A stretch of DNA of 64,000 nucleotides, taken from NCBI GenBank assembly GCA_027623555.1, contig JAQBSZ010000017.1, forward strand, positions 1-64,000, read 5' to 3'. Under the pieces are notes generated by a model, which was not told the origin of the DNA, made no database searches, and saw nothing but the letters and a program-made list of their open reading frames with translations. Shown piece by piece: positions 9,583 to 19,414 of the stretch. Origin of the DNA: Pseudomonadota bacterium. GTDB taxonomy: Bacteria > Pseudomonadota > Gammaproteobacteria > Pseudomonadales > Pseudohongiellaceae. Every line of letters begins with the position of its first letter. The first letter of the stretch is position 1. A program made the position numbers and the translations under genes.

Positions 9583-10934
9583 CCGTCTGCTATGGAATTT
9601 CGCAAGGGCGCATAGTAGAAGAACAAAACCCCAGCCCTGGCCACCACATAGATGATCATCGCCCACCACAATCCCACAACACCGTAGCTACCGCTCAGCA
9701 ACCACCAGGCTAGCAAAAACACCAGCAGGGACATAACGGCCGCGTTGCGCATATGCCGGGTGCAAGACGCACCTATAAAAATTCCGTCCAATTGAAAAGC
9801 TGCGAAAGAACAGCACACGTAGATCGCCGCCAGAAACAACAGACTTGCCGCCGCATTGTGTACTTCTGTCAGGTCGGTAATCAGGCTGATAGCAAAATTC
9901 CCGAATAACCAGATCAACAGAGCCAGGATAATTGCGGTAATAAGCGCCAAAACGGAAGACCGATACACAGCCTGATCAAACCTTGCCCTCCTTCCAGCAC
10001 CAATTGAATTTCCCACCAGCGCCTCCACCACGAAGGCATAGCCGTCGAGAAAGAATGCAGCAAACGCTACCAGTTGCAGCAAGATATGGTTTGCAGCCAG
10101 TATCACATCACCGAACTGCGCACTCTGGTTGATGAAAAACGCAAACGAAAACACCAGCAATAAGGTGCGGATCATGATATTTAGATTTGCAGACAGTGCT
10201 CGAATTAACGAGATCTTATCCAGGATTCTGGACAGCAGCCAGAATGGGCGTCCTGGCTCCTTATGTCTGCTTAATTCTCGAATAATCAACCAGGCGGCGA
10301 GCACTACTGTTGCCCATTCTGCAACTACGGTACCTAATGCAATTCCTGCCACACCCAGCTTCAGTACCCCTGCGAATAGAATGTCCAGTGCGATGTTGAG
10401 CCCGTTCAGGAATAACTGCACAACCAGTAAGGTTTTGCTCTGGCCGCGGCCGATTAATACACCCATCAGGACAAAGGTCGCCAGGGTAGCGGGAGCTCCC
10501 CAGATTCGAATGCGGAAATATTCCCGCGCAATGAGTTCAACTGTCTCACTGCCGCCGAGCAATGAAAATGCAAGTTCTCGAATTGGCCATTGCAACGCAA
10601 TCAAGAGCAACCCCAGGCCGATCGCCATCAGCAGAGATCGACCCAATATAGCTCGCACTTCCTGCTCATCTTCAGCGCCAGCGGCTCGAGCAATGAACCC
10701 GGTAGTTCCCATGCGCAGGAAACCAAACCCCCAATAAACAAAAGAAAAAATCAGCGCACCGAAGGCTATTGCACCGAGATCTTCCACGGTTCCTACATTG
10801 CCGATAACGGCAGTGTCTACCAGACCCAACAGTGGCACTGCAGCATTTGCCAGGATAATAGGCCAGGCTTTACTGAGAAGATAACGATAACTCAAGGGTG
10901 AGATGTGTGCATTTACCACAACGGTGCCTTCCAA
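9576..10934 (-). CDS. MATE-family efflux transporter (DinF-like)
   Basis: 12-TM pattern; PIILANAAVPLLGLVDTAVIGNVG, GFLRMGTTGFIARAAGAED, LDGYAFVVEALVGNSIGAGRR. Confidence 0.85.
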   Translation of the reverse strand: MEGTVVVNAHISPLSYRYLLSKAWPIILANAAVPLLGLVDTAVIGNVGTVEDLGAIAFGALIFSFVYWGFGFLRMGTTGFIARAAGAEDEQEVRAILGRSLLMAIGLGLLLIALQWPIRELAFSLLGGSETVELIAREYFRIRIWGAPATLATFVLMGVLIGRGQSKTLLVVQLFLNGLNIALDILFAGVLKLGVAGIALGTVVAEWATVVLAAWLIIRELSRHKEPGRPFWLLSRILDKISLIRALSANLNIMIRTLLLVFSFAFFINQSAQFGDVILAANHILLQLVAFAAFFLDGYAFVVEALVGNSIGAGRRARFDQAVYRSSVLALITAIILALLIWLFGNFAISLITDLTEVHNAAASLLFLAAIYVCCSFAAFQLDGIFIGASCTRHMRNAAVMSLLVFLLAWWLLSGSYGVVGLWWAMIIYVVARAGVLFFYYAPLRNSIADGQ

Positions 10935-11138
10935 TTGCAGGCCCTAATGTAATAGAAGCCCTCATAACTTGCGAGCGTCAATAAAAATGAGCGACAGGCG
11001 AAAGAAGATATAGCCTCGATTGAATTCCCGATGCATAAACCTTCCTCTTTCTGTAAACCTATTCGCTGGCTCTGCGTTGTACCAGGTATGACGGATTTTT
11101 ACGGCAAGGAGTGCTGAATGAAGATAGGAGAACACGTG

Positions 11139-11495
11139 ATGAAAAAACTAGTCTGTTCCACACTAACATTGCTCAGCCTGGCACTGCTATCACCGCTGTT
11201 GGTGGCACAGGATGAGGCTGAAACGATAGTGGACGATGCGGCACGAGCAGAGCGCATCGCTCGAATCCAGGAATTGCGGCAATTGCAGCGCGAAGAACGA
11301 GAGCTCAGGCGCCAGGAGATTCAACAACGCCTGGAAGGCTTGAGCGAAGATGAGCGCCAGGCTCTGCGTGAGCGACGTCGCATGCAACAACAGGGCAGGA
11401 TGCGCCAGGGTCAGAGACCTCGTCAGAATCCACGCCAGCGTTGCCCTTGTCCACAGGAAGCAGACGCTACTAGCGAGCAGGATGCACAGCCTTGA
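11139..11495 (+). CDS. Secreted/periplasmic Arg/Gln-rich hypothetical protein
   Basis: Signal peptide MKKLVCSTLTLLSLALLSPLLVAQ followed by a charged coiled-coil-like region. Confidence 0.55.
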   Translation: MKKLVCSTLTLLSLALLSPLLVAQDEAETIVDDAARAERIARIQELRQLQREERELRRQEIQQRLEGLSEDERQALRERRRMQQQGRMRQGQRPRQNPRQRCPCPQEADATSEQDAQP

Positions 11496-11555
11496 GTTAA
11501 CTAATTGATAGTAAAAACTATTTCTCCAGCTCCTCGCAACTCAGCGACTCTTACA

Positions 11556-11579
11556 GGACCTTCGGGTCCGGTTTTTTTT
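11556..11579 (+). terminator. Intrinsic terminator
   Basis: ggacc-ttcg-ggtcc hairpin followed by ggtttttttt. Confidence 0.85.
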
Positions 11580-11714
11580 GCCGCAAGATAAGCCGTGACA
11601 GCAGTACGGAAAACCCCACCTAATTCTTCCACTCTATCTGTTAACCATTTGCCCGGTTCAGTCCTCTAATGTAGTAAATTGAAGCCGTAAACCGGCCGTT
11701 GTGGGGAGTTTTCC

Positions 11715-12275
11715 TTGTTAAAGGAAACCGAAGAGGAATTGGTAAGGTCAGCGCAGACCGGCAATATCGCCGCGTTTGAAAGGCTGCTGCGCGTCCTTGA
11801 GCGCCAGATGCTGGCCGTAGCCGCAGGATTCGCTCACACCCCCGATGATGCCAATGACATTTACCAGGATGCCATGCTGGCGGCGTACCGGGCTCTGCCG
11901 AACTTCAAGCTGGAAAGTAAGTTCAGCACCTGGCTTCACAAGATTGTGGTTAATACGGCATTGTCAAACCGGCGTAAATTGAAACGAACCTGGCAGAAGA
12001 TGGCGGCTATTCAGGCCGAGTATGAGCAGGAAGAGAAATATGTGGAAAGCCATTCACCGGAATCTGCCCTGTTAGACGATGAACTGAATACGCACATCAA
12101 CAGAGTAATGAACAGATTAACAGACACCGAGCGTATGGCCTTTGTGCTTTGCCATCAGCAGGGTTTCAAGATTCGAGAAGCAGCGGTAATCATGTCTTGC
12201 TCAGACAACTCGGTAAAAGTGGTGTTGTTCAGAGCGAGAAACAAATTAAAGGAACACTTAAGGGAATTCGTTTAA
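11715..12275 (+). CDS. ECF-type RNA polymerase sigma factor
   Basis: DANDIYQDAMLAAYRALPNFKLESKFSTWLHKIVVNTALSNRRK; C-terminal TDTERMAFVLCHQQGFKIREAAVIMSCSDNSVKVVLFRARNKLKEHL. Confidence 0.9.
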   Translation: MLKETEEELVRSAQTGNIAAFERLLRVLERQMLAVAAGFAHTPDDANDIYQDAMLAAYRALPNFKLESKFSTWLHKIVVNTALSNRRKLKRTWQKMAAIQAEYEQEEKYVESHSPESALLDDELNTHINRVMNRLTDTERMAFVLCHQQGFKIREAAVIMSCSDNSVKVVLFRARNKLKEHLREFV

Positions 12276-12293
12276 CAGTCACGACGAATCGAA

Positions 12294-13292
12294 ATGAACG
12301 AACAGGATAGTGAGCAGGTAAGTAATATGAATATCCCCGAAAATAATGAAACTTTACAACTTCTGGTTATTCAGTATCTCTACGCAGATTTGAACCCGGA
12401 AGAAATTTCCCGGTTCGAGGCAGAACTGGAAAGCAATGCCATGCTGCGGCAGATGCTGGAAGACGAGCGAAGATTGGATAGCGCAATCCCCTTAGGATTA
12501 CAGCCCCAAATTGACGACGAGCGTCTGCAGGGAAATCGCTGGCTACTGCGCCAAAACCTCCAGAGAGAAAATCGACAGAGCTTTTCGATTAAGCAGTGGC
12601 TGACAGGCTTGACAGAACGACCGCTGACGGTTGCTTTTCAGGGCGCGGCAATGGCAATGACTTTTGTTCTGGGTATTATGGTTGCTACGCCTTCTGATCC
12701 AGGCTCTCCCTCTTTACCCATCGAGCAGCTGGCCAGCAGCAACCTATCACCGCTGACATTGGTAAGTGACGATGATTATGAGATCTATCAATTCAAGGTA
12801 AACAACTACAACACGGCAACCGGAGATATTGACCTGTCCTTCTCGTTGGCTTCCGAAACTCGACTCACTGGCAATGTCGCGGATCAGCAGATTCATCAGC
12901 TAATGGCTGCAGCGCTGCACAATGATATCGACAGTGCATCTCGCCTGGATACCATTAATGCATTGCAGCCTGTTGTCAGGGGAATCGATGTGTACGAGGC
13001 ATTGATCTATGTGCTGACCAATGATCAGAATCCAGGGGTACGATTCCAGGCTGTCCAATCCCTGGTTGCACTGGCTGATGAAGAACAGGTAAGAGATGCC
13101 TTACGCTATGCTCTGCGCGCAGATGTCAACGAGGGCGTGAGAGTCGAAGCGTTCAATGCGCTGACCGATTACCAGGACGAACAAACTCTGGCGGTATTCA
13201 GACAGCAAATGAATACTGACAGCAACGAATACATAAGAGCGCAATCGAAATCCATTATCGATGTATTCGATGGCGCTGAAACCATTTTATAA
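12294..13292 (+). CDS. Probable anti-sigma factor with C-terminal HEAT-like repeats
   Basis: Directly downstream of the sigma gene; N-terminal YLYADLNPEEISRFEAELESNAMLRQMLEDER, central TM, C-terminal VRFQAVQSLVALADEEQVRDALRYALRADVNEGVRVEAFNAL. Confidence 0.7.
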   Translation: MNEQDSEQVSNMNIPENNETLQLLVIQYLYADLNPEEISRFEAELESNAMLRQMLEDERRLDSAIPLGLQPQIDDERLQGNRWLLRQNLQRENRQSFSIKQWLTGLTERPLTVAFQGAAMAMTFVLGIMVATPSDPGSPSLPIEQLASSNLSPLTLVSDDDYEIYQFKVNNYNTATGDIDLSFSLASETRLTGNVADQQIHQLMAAALHNDIDSASRLDTINALQPVVRGIDVYEALIYVLTNDQNPGVRFQAVQSLVALADEEQVRDALRYALRADVNEGVRVEAFNALTDYQDEQTLAVFRQQMNTDSNEYIRAQSKSIIDVFDGAETIL

Positions 13293-13326
13293 ATATCAAG
13301 GGATAAGATCTTGCGAGGTAACAACA

Positions 13327-14535
13327 ATGAGCAAACTTAAATTAAATCTCATGTCGCCATTCATTATGTCCGCACTGCTCGTTGTATCGGGAGCTGCCTG
13401 TTCGGCGGCATCAGATGACATCGACCAGGAATACAATGTTGGGGCGGGCGGCACGCTCACGATCGAGAGTGATTCCGGCCGTATTGAGGTCAACACCTGG
13501 GATCAGAATCGCGTGCGACTGCGAATTCGCAACACCGAAGGTTTCGAGGTTGATATTGCGCAATCCGGAGACAACGTTCGCGTACTTGCCGAGTCCGAGA
13601 GACGCGGACTGTTCGGCTTTCGCAGGTCCAGTATAAGTTTTGTCGCCGATGTGCCGGACAGCTATAACCTGAATCTGAATACCGGAGGAGGCGCGATCCA
13701 GGTAGCAAATATCAATGGCAGTATCGATGCCGATACCAGCGGCGGAAGCATCGAAGTGGGCGACGTGACCGGAGGCAATGTGCGCGCCGATACTTCAGGT
13801 GGTCGCATTGAGATTGGTGATGTCGACGGCAGTGTCGAAGCTGACACTTCGGGCGGCTCGATCACAATCGGTGATGTCACAGGAGAAGTCAGTGCGGACA
13901 CCTCTGGTGGCAACATCAACATTGGCAATGTTGACGGAGATTTGACTGCCGACACCTCCGGCGGAAATATCACTGTTGGCGAGTCTGGCGGCAGAGTCGA
14001 GTTAGATACTTCCGGCGGTACCATTCGTGCGGCTTGGGCGCTGGGGCCGATCGTCGCTGACACTTCGGGAGGCAATATTATCCTGGAAGGCAGTAATACC
14101 AGCGTCCGAGCTGATACCTCCGGTGGCAATATTACTGTTGAACGAAGCAATGGCCCGGTTGATGCAGACACGTCCGGAGGCAGCATTACTATTCGTCAGG
14201 CGGTAGGTCCGATTCGAGCAGACACAGCAGGTGGCAGGATTGATGCTGAGCTTGCCTCCGCATCGGGAAGCCGGGATGCCACTGTAGAACTTGAGACTGC
14301 CGGTGGTGACGTCACCATTCGTATACCCAGCAATCACAATGCTTCCGTGTCGGCAAACCTCGAAGTGACCCGACGCAGCCGGGGTGACTACCGCATCTAC
14401 ACTGACTTCCCTCTTTCTATCCAGGAAAGCGATAACGGAAATATAGTTGGAAGTGGCGACATCAACGGCGGCGGCGATAGGATCTATCTCGAGACCACCA
14501 ACAGCGACATCCATATTGTGAGCGTCGACAACTAA
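13327..14535 (+). CDS. DUF4097-family beta-solenoid-like repeat protein, exported
   Basis: Signal peptide then about ten ADTSGGxI repeats; start at 13327 (MSKLKLN) preferred. Confidence 0.8.
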   Translation: MSKLKLNLMSPFIMSALLVVSGAACSAASDDIDQEYNVGAGGTLTIESDSGRIEVNTWDQNRVRLRIRNTEGFEVDIAQSGDNVRVLAESERRGLFGFRRSSISFVADVPDSYNLNLNTGGGAIQVANINGSIDADTSGGSIEVGDVTGGNVRADTSGGRIEIGDVDGSVEADTSGGSITIGDVTGEVSADTSGGNINIGNVDGDLTADTSGGNITVGESGGRVELDTSGGTIRAAWALGPIVADTSGGNIILEGSNTSVRADTSGGNITVERSNGPVDADTSGGSITIRQAVGPIRADTAGGRIDAELASASGSRDATVELETAGGDVTIRIPSNHNASVSANLEVTRRSRGDYRIYTDFPLSIQESDNGNIVGSGDINGGGDRIYLETTNSDIHIVSVDN

Positions 14536-14564
14536 GTAACTGTCTAGACCCAGGTGAGAAGCAG

Positions 14565-14598
14565 ACGGCGCAACCCACTTTGGGTAGCGCCGTTTTTT
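14565..14598 (+). terminator. Intrinsic terminator downstream of the DUF4097 gene
   Basis: acggcgc-a-accca / tgggt-a-gcgccgt stem followed by a T run. Confidence 0.8.
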
Positions 14599-14602
14599 GT
14601 GC

Positions 14603-15829
14603 TTACTCGTAACGCAGAGCGTCGATCGGATCGAGATTGGCGGCCTTGGCGGCAGGAAGAATCCCGAACAGCACACCGACGAAACCAGAGAATCCCAGGG
14701 CCAGAGCAATGGACCACAATGGAATGCTGGCGGAAGGAAATCCCGGGATAGTATTGGATATCAGCGTACCCAATCCGAATCCGATGGCGAGACCTATGAT
14801 CCCGCCCAACAAAGATAGCAATAGCGCTTCGATCAGGAATTGCATGAGAATATGATGACGCTTGGCACCGATAGCCTTACAGATACCTATCTCCCTGGTG
14901 CGTTCGGTAACCGACACCAGCATGATATTCATGATGCCGATGCCACCGACCAGCAGTGAAATACTTACAATACCGCCGATGACAACGGTCACCATGCCAA
15001 TAATCTGATCGAATTCCTCCATCAACTGTTCGGCAGTCTGTATTCGGAAGTCATCGTCTTCGTCGCTGCGCAGATCATGTGCATTGCGAAGCAGCGTGGT
15101 GAGTTGCCGGGATACATCCTCAATGTCCGCCGAGTCACTAAGACTCAACTGAATCTGTATGTCTGTTCGAGTCTGATTGCCTTGCAGGCTAACCATCGTG
15201 GCATAGGGCACCAGTACAATATCGTCCTGGCTGAACCCCATAATGTCACCCCTTTCTTCCAACATGCCGACGATCTTGAACCATTCGCCGCCGATCTCGA
15301 CGTATTCATTGACGGGATTCTCAGGCAGGCTTAGATTTTCTCTGACCTTCTCGCCGATGACAGCAATGCGACGGCGAGTAAGGTTGTCAGTCTGCGCCAG
15401 AAACCTGCCGATCTGAGTGTAGGATTGAGCGACATCCTGGTACGCATACGTCGTCCCCATGATCTGACTAAATGCCGTTTGCGAACCATACTTTATCTGC
15501 GAAGAGCGATTGGCATAGAGGATAGGTGTAATAGACGCAATACCTTCGGCGCGTCGTTCAATCATCTCCAGATCCTCTGGCGTCAAGCGCGCACGAATTC
15601 CTTTCATCTGATCCTCGAAAGGAGTGTAGGATTGAATCGTGAGACTATTGGTTCCAAGTGAAGCGAACGTGTCGCCAATGAAGGAACTCATTCCCTGGGT
15701 AACCGACACTACAGCGATTACGCTGGCGACCCCAATAACTATGCCGAGGGTTGTCAAGAAACTTCGCAGACCGTGGGCATAGATCGAAGCAAGTGCGGAG
15801 CGAGCGCTTTCGAACAGTGCAAAAAACAT
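14603..15829 (-). CDS. MacB-like ABC transporter permease (FtsX domain)
   Basis: LRSFLTTLGIVIGVASVIAVVSVTQGM, GGIGIMNIMLVSVTERTREIGICKAIGAKRHHILMQFLIEALLLSLLGG. Confidence 0.88.
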   Translation of the reverse strand: MFFALFESARSALASIYAHGLRSFLTTLGIVIGVASVIAVVSVTQGMSSFIGDTFASLGTNSLTIQSYTPFEDQMKGIRARLTPEDLEMIERRAEGIASITPILYANRSSQIKYGSQTAFSQIMGTTYAYQDVAQSYTQIGRFLAQTDNLTRRRIAVIGEKVRENLSLPENPVNEYVEIGGEWFKIVGMLEERGDIMGFSQDDIVLVPYATMVSLQGNQTRTDIQIQLSLSDSADIEDVSRQLTTLLRNAHDLRSDEDDDFRIQTAEQLMEEFDQIIGMVTVVIGGIVSISLLVGGIGIMNIMLVSVTERTREIGICKAIGAKRHHILMQFLIEALLLSLLGGIIGLAIGFGLGTLISNTIPGFPSASIPLWSIALALGFSGFVGVLFGILPAAKAANLDPIDALRYE

Positions 15830-16536
15830 CAGGCAGTTACCTTGGCTGAACCACCGGTCACGGTGCTGTCGTTAAAGATCTTTCCATCTTTCATCTCCAC
15901 TACTCGATGGCAATGCTGGGCGATCTCATCTTCGTGAGTAACAACAATCAGGGTATGCCCTTCGGCGTGCAATTCATCAAACAGTTGCATGATCTCGATG
16001 GTGGTTCTTGAGTCCAGGTTACCGGTGGGTTCATCTGCCAGCAGAATTGAAGGACTGGTTACCAGAGCGCGGGCAATGGCAACCCGCTGCCGCTGGCCAC
16101 CCGAGAGCTGATTGGGAAGGTGATCCACCCGATCCCCCAGGCCCACGCGCTGCAGGGCTCGCATGGCCATCTCCTTGCGCTTCCTGAAACCGATATTGCG
16201 GTAGATCAGTGGCTGCATGACATTCCCCAGCGCATTGGCACGGGGCAGCAGATTAAAACTCTGGAAGATAAAACCAATTTCCCGGTTTCTGATCTCTGAC
16301 AGTTCGTTCTGTTCCAATGCCTCTACATTCTTGCCATTGAGATGGTACTCGCCCGTTGTCGGCTTATCCAGACAACCCAGAATATTGAGCATCGTGGATT
16401 TGCCAGATCCTGATGAACCGATAAAGGCAAGGTAGTCGTTCTTCTTGACATCAATATCGATCCCATCAAGTGCCTTGACTACTTGTGATCCCATCTCGTA
16501 GAACTTGGTAATTCTCTTGATTTCGATAAGTGCCAT
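15829..16536 (-). CDS. MacB/LolD-like ABC transporter ATPase
   Basis: [56 protein letters not shown]. Confidence 0.92.
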   Translation of the reverse strand: MALIEIKRITKFYEMGSQVVKALDGIDIDVKKNDYLAFIGSSGSGKSTMLNILGCLDKPTTGEYHLNGKNVEALEQNELSEIRNREIGFIFQSFNLLPRANALGNVMQPLIYRNIGFRKRKEMAMRALQRVGLGDRVDHLPNQLSGGQRQRVAIARALVTSPSILLADEPTGNLDSRTTIEIMQLFDELHAEGHTLIVVTHEDEIAQHCHRVVEMKDGKIFNDSTVTGGSAKVTA

Positions 16537-16569
16537 GCGATTCTCTTTATTTAAAAGAGCAATGGAGTG

Positions 16570-17796
16570 TTATTTCAATTCGATGCGTGTGACGTCGAGT
16601 CGATCACCTTCCAGCAAGTGCCGGAGTTCCTGGTTAGGACCAATTACGATCTCAACATCTCTATCTATCTCGCTCATGAGCTCCTGGTATTCATCATCTG
16701 ACAGGCCAACTTCTACCTTGGTCTTGCGGGCAATACCACCATCGTTCACAAAGATGAAGTAATCACTGCGTAGTTCAGCACGGTCCTCTTCGAAGATAAT
16801 GGCCTGAATTGGAATGGCAGCTACTTCCTGATCCTGACGCGTGAAGATCTCTGCACGACAAGACATTCCTGGTCGAAGTTCCACGCCACCGGGATCGGTA
16901 ATATCGATCTTGACCACGAAGCTTAGTCCCTGGCGCCCGGGAGCGATCTTTGCGGTATTGGCAATGAATCGCACAACGCCCACCATTGGTTGATCAGGAT
17001 AGGCAATCGCGACGATCTCGGCTCGCTGACCAATTTGAATATTCGCCACATCGGCCTCATCCACCAGAACTTCGGTATAGATACTGGCAGGATTGGCAAT
17101 TGTCATTAGCGATGAGCCGGGTATATTGGTCGAGCTGGCAATAGCCGTTTCACCTACCTTGATGTCGAGACTGGTAATCACGCCATTTATAGGTGAGAGA
17201 ATCTGCGTCTTGCTTAGCTGATCATTAACCTGATCGAGCTGTGCCCTGGCCTGTGCCAATCTCGCCATTGCGGACAATAAATCGATTCTTACAAGATCGA
17301 GTTGATTCCGCACTGATTCAAACTCTTCGGCACCGATAAGATTGCGTTCAAAAAGACTCTTGCTGCGATCGAACTGCCGTTCCAGGTTCTGAATGCGCAC
17401 TTCCTGGCGCTCAATGTCTATCGTATTAATTGATACAGCGGCTTCTGACTGCTCCAGGCCGGCGAGAAAATTCTTGTCATCGACACGCAGCACCAGGTCG
17501 CCAGTTTTTACTACATCGCCTTCTTCGACGAACAGATCAGCCACTTTGCCGATGACCTCGGAGCTGAGCATCACCTCTTCCTCGTGAGTCAAAAATCCCG
17601 ACGCCAGAATTGACGGACTGATCACTCGCTGTGACAGCGCAGAAACATTAACTTCCTTAACGTTAGTGCCAAAGACTGCTCGATTGATAAATGGCAGTGC
17701 GATGACCGTTCCGGCAATCAGAACGATCAATATAAGTTTCTTGGCATTCATAAAACGAGCCTGTTTCCCTAATTGATACAGCACGTTAACGGCCAA
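16570..17796 (-). CDS. MacA-like periplasmic adaptor (HlyD/RND family)
   Basis: N-terminal TM, biotinyl-lipoyl-like GKVADLFVEEGDVVKTGDLVLRVDD, coiled-coil hairpin, SPINGVITSLDIKVGETA. Confidence 0.85.
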   Translation of the reverse strand: MAVNVLYQLGKQARFMNAKKLILIVLIAGTVIALPFINRAVFGTNVKEVNVSALSQRVISPSILASGFLTHEEEVMLSSEVIGKVADLFVEEGDVVKTGDLVLRVDDKNFLAGLEQSEAAVSINTIDIERQEVRIQNLERQFDRSKSLFERNLIGAEEFESVRNQLDLVRIDLLSAMARLAQARAQLDQVNDQLSKTQILSPINGVITSLDIKVGETAIASSTNIPGSSLMTIANPASIYTEVLVDEADVANIQIGQRAEIVAIAYPDQPMVGVVRFIANTAKIAPGRQGLSFVVKIDITDPGGVELRPGMSCRAEIFTRQDQEVAAIPIQAIIFEEDRAELRSDYFIFVNDGGIARKTKVEVGLSDDEYQELMSEIDRDVEIVIGPNQELRHLLEGDRLDVTRIELK

Positions 17797-17844
17797 ATCA
17801 GGCCAGAGTTACACGCAAGCGGCGCTACCCTACCATAAATCCGA

Positions 17845-18651
17845 TTAAGTGAGCGCAAAATACGCCCAAGTGCCAAGAATTAGGAGATAAGGCGCAAGCA
17901 CGATGCCCAAAGCCCTGGCCCAACTGGATTCCAGCCATTGTCTGTAAGCCAGCACCGTGAGCGCGATACTCCACAGCATGGTCAGATTTAGCGCATTCAT
18001 GATTGTTTGTACCGAGCCGTTGCTGGACTGCATACCCAGGTTCGCGAGTGTAGTTGGATCCAGCGCATAGGCGCTCAGCTGTCCATTTGGGCTGAGTGCC
18101 ACGGTGACTGCCATGCCGATAACAGAAATCAGATAGGGCAATCCTGTCCAGACTATAAGAGAGAACCAGTGAGTAAACTTGAATCGGTCACCCTGTAGAG
18201 CAGATACCAGACTGAGATAACCTGCCTGTAATACCCATACAACGAGTAATGATATTGACCCCCCCAATACCCCGAACATCTTGAACGTGGTTTGGGACAT
18301 CGACTGCATTGCCTCGCGCGCCTGCTCCAATTGGTTTTCATTCAGGTTGGCAATCGATAGTGCATCGTCGATATACCAGTCAAAATCGATGATCGTAAAA
18401 TACCAGAACATCACCGCCATGGTGCTGATAAGAATGACCGCGATAGGAATCAGCTTGGTAGGACGCTGCTCGAGTTCAATAAACGCCTCAGAAGGGGACG
18501 TCAGAATATTTATCGCGGTATTCAGTGGACCGCTGGGTTCAGTCTTGTTTGAGTGCGGGGAATCAATTTCAGCCATGCCCGTGTCCTTTCTTGAAGTTAC
18601 GATTTTTAATGTGACTGGATACCGATTTGTAGCGGACATCGAACTGGTCAC
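17845..18651 (-). CDS. Yip1-family membrane protein
   Basis: NILTSPSEAFIELEQRPTKLIPIAVILISTMAVMFWYF with multiple TM segments. Confidence 0.65.
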   Translation of the reverse strand: MTSSMSATNRYPVTLKIVTSRKDTGMAEIDSPHSNKTEPSGPLNTAINILTSPSEAFIELEQRPTKLIPIAVILISTMAVMFWYFTIIDFDWYIDDALSIANLNENQLEQAREAMQSMSQTTFKMFGVLGGSISLLVVWVLQAGYLSLVSALQGDRFKFTHWFSLIVWTGLPYLISVIGMAVTVALSPNGQLSAYALDPTTLANLGMQSSNGSVQTIMNALNLTMLWSIALTVLAYRQWLESSWARALGIVLAPYLLILGTWAYFALT

Positions 18652-18723
18652 CCTCAGTGACTGGTCTGATGTTCGTAATCTAGGATATGGGATCGATATT
18701 TATCGAATCAAGCCTGTTATTAG

Positions 18724-18973
18724 GGAGCCTCTGAACAAGTAGTTGGCCACTCTGCGGGAGTCTGTCGCGCTTTGCCGCTAGGCGACGTGCGCAGGCAATG
18801 GCAGTCGTCCTTGGCAAGCGCGTCAACACGGCGCGACAGGCCCCGCCGGTCGGGGGTTTACTTAGAGTGCGCTCTCAGCGTTGCACTGGCTTGAAAGGTC
18901 GACCGTCCTGCGTGCGCCTTGAGCGCGAAATTGGCTGTAAGCCAGAGTGGCCAACTACTTGTTCAGAGGCTCC
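18724..18973. mobile_element. MITE-like non-autonomous element (~250 bp)
   Basis: Perfect 30-bp terminal inverted repeats ggagcctctgaacaagtagttggccactct (18724-18753) / agagtggccaactacttgttcagaggctcc (18944-18973); flanks ttag / ctag; no plausible internal gene. Confidence 0.75.
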
Positions 18974-18994
18974 CTAGTCTACTTTATTGCACTC

Positions 18995-19177
18995 TCACTC
19001 CTCATCTTGTTCCTGAGCGCTTGCCGGTTTCTGCTTGAAGCGTCCCGTTCGAGAGAGGCTCTCACGCAACACAAACTCGATCTGCGCATTCAAGCTGCGC
19101 AAGTCGTCGTTTGCCCAACGCTGCATGGCAGCGAGCACATCAGGATTAACTCTCAGAGGATAAGCCTTGCGTTTCAT
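18995..19177 (-). CDS. Ribbon-helix-helix (Arc-like) DNA-binding protein
   Basis: MKRKAYPLRVNPDVLAAMQRWANDDLRSLNAQIEFVLRESLSRTGR. Confidence 0.75.
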   Translation of the reverse strand: MKRKAYPLRVNPDVLAAMQRWANDDLRSLNAQIEFVLRESLSRTGRFKQKPASAQEQDEE

Positions 19178-19186
19178 CTGTGCAGC

Positions 19187-19366
19187 CTATCCCATCCAGA
19201 ACCCTTTGCGATGAGATATCCCCAACGTCTTTTGACACCTGGAACAGAAGTAGATATATCGTTTACCCCACAGACTGCTCAGCTCCCTGAACCAGAGATC
19301 ACTCAAGCGTGTTTCGCAGTGTGGGCACAGTGGTGCTACGTCATTTTTTTCAACCAGGTTCAGCAT
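19187..19366 (-). CDS. Small zinc-ribbon protein (59 aa, not in ORF track)
   Basis: Minus-strand translation MLNLVEKNDVAPLCPHCETRLSDLWFRELSSLWGKRYIYFCSRCQKTLGISHRKGFWMG*; two CxxC knuckles. Confidence 0.75.
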   Translation of the reverse strand: MLNLVEKNDVAPLCPHCETRLSDLWFRELSSLWGKRYIYFCSRCQKTLGISHRKGFWMG

Positions 19367-19414
19367 GTGTGTCTCCTGTAATTGTTCTGAACAGTGGACC
19401 GGAAGAGACTGGCA

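Noticed and set aside
13662-14186. 174-aa minus-strand ORF (LPPEVSA repeats)
   Set aside because: Mirror of the DTSGG repeats of the DUF4097 gene on the opposite strand; no independent support.
13700-14260. Repeated DNA considered as a CRISPR-like array
   Set aside because: Repeats are degenerate, in frame and encode a regular protein motif.
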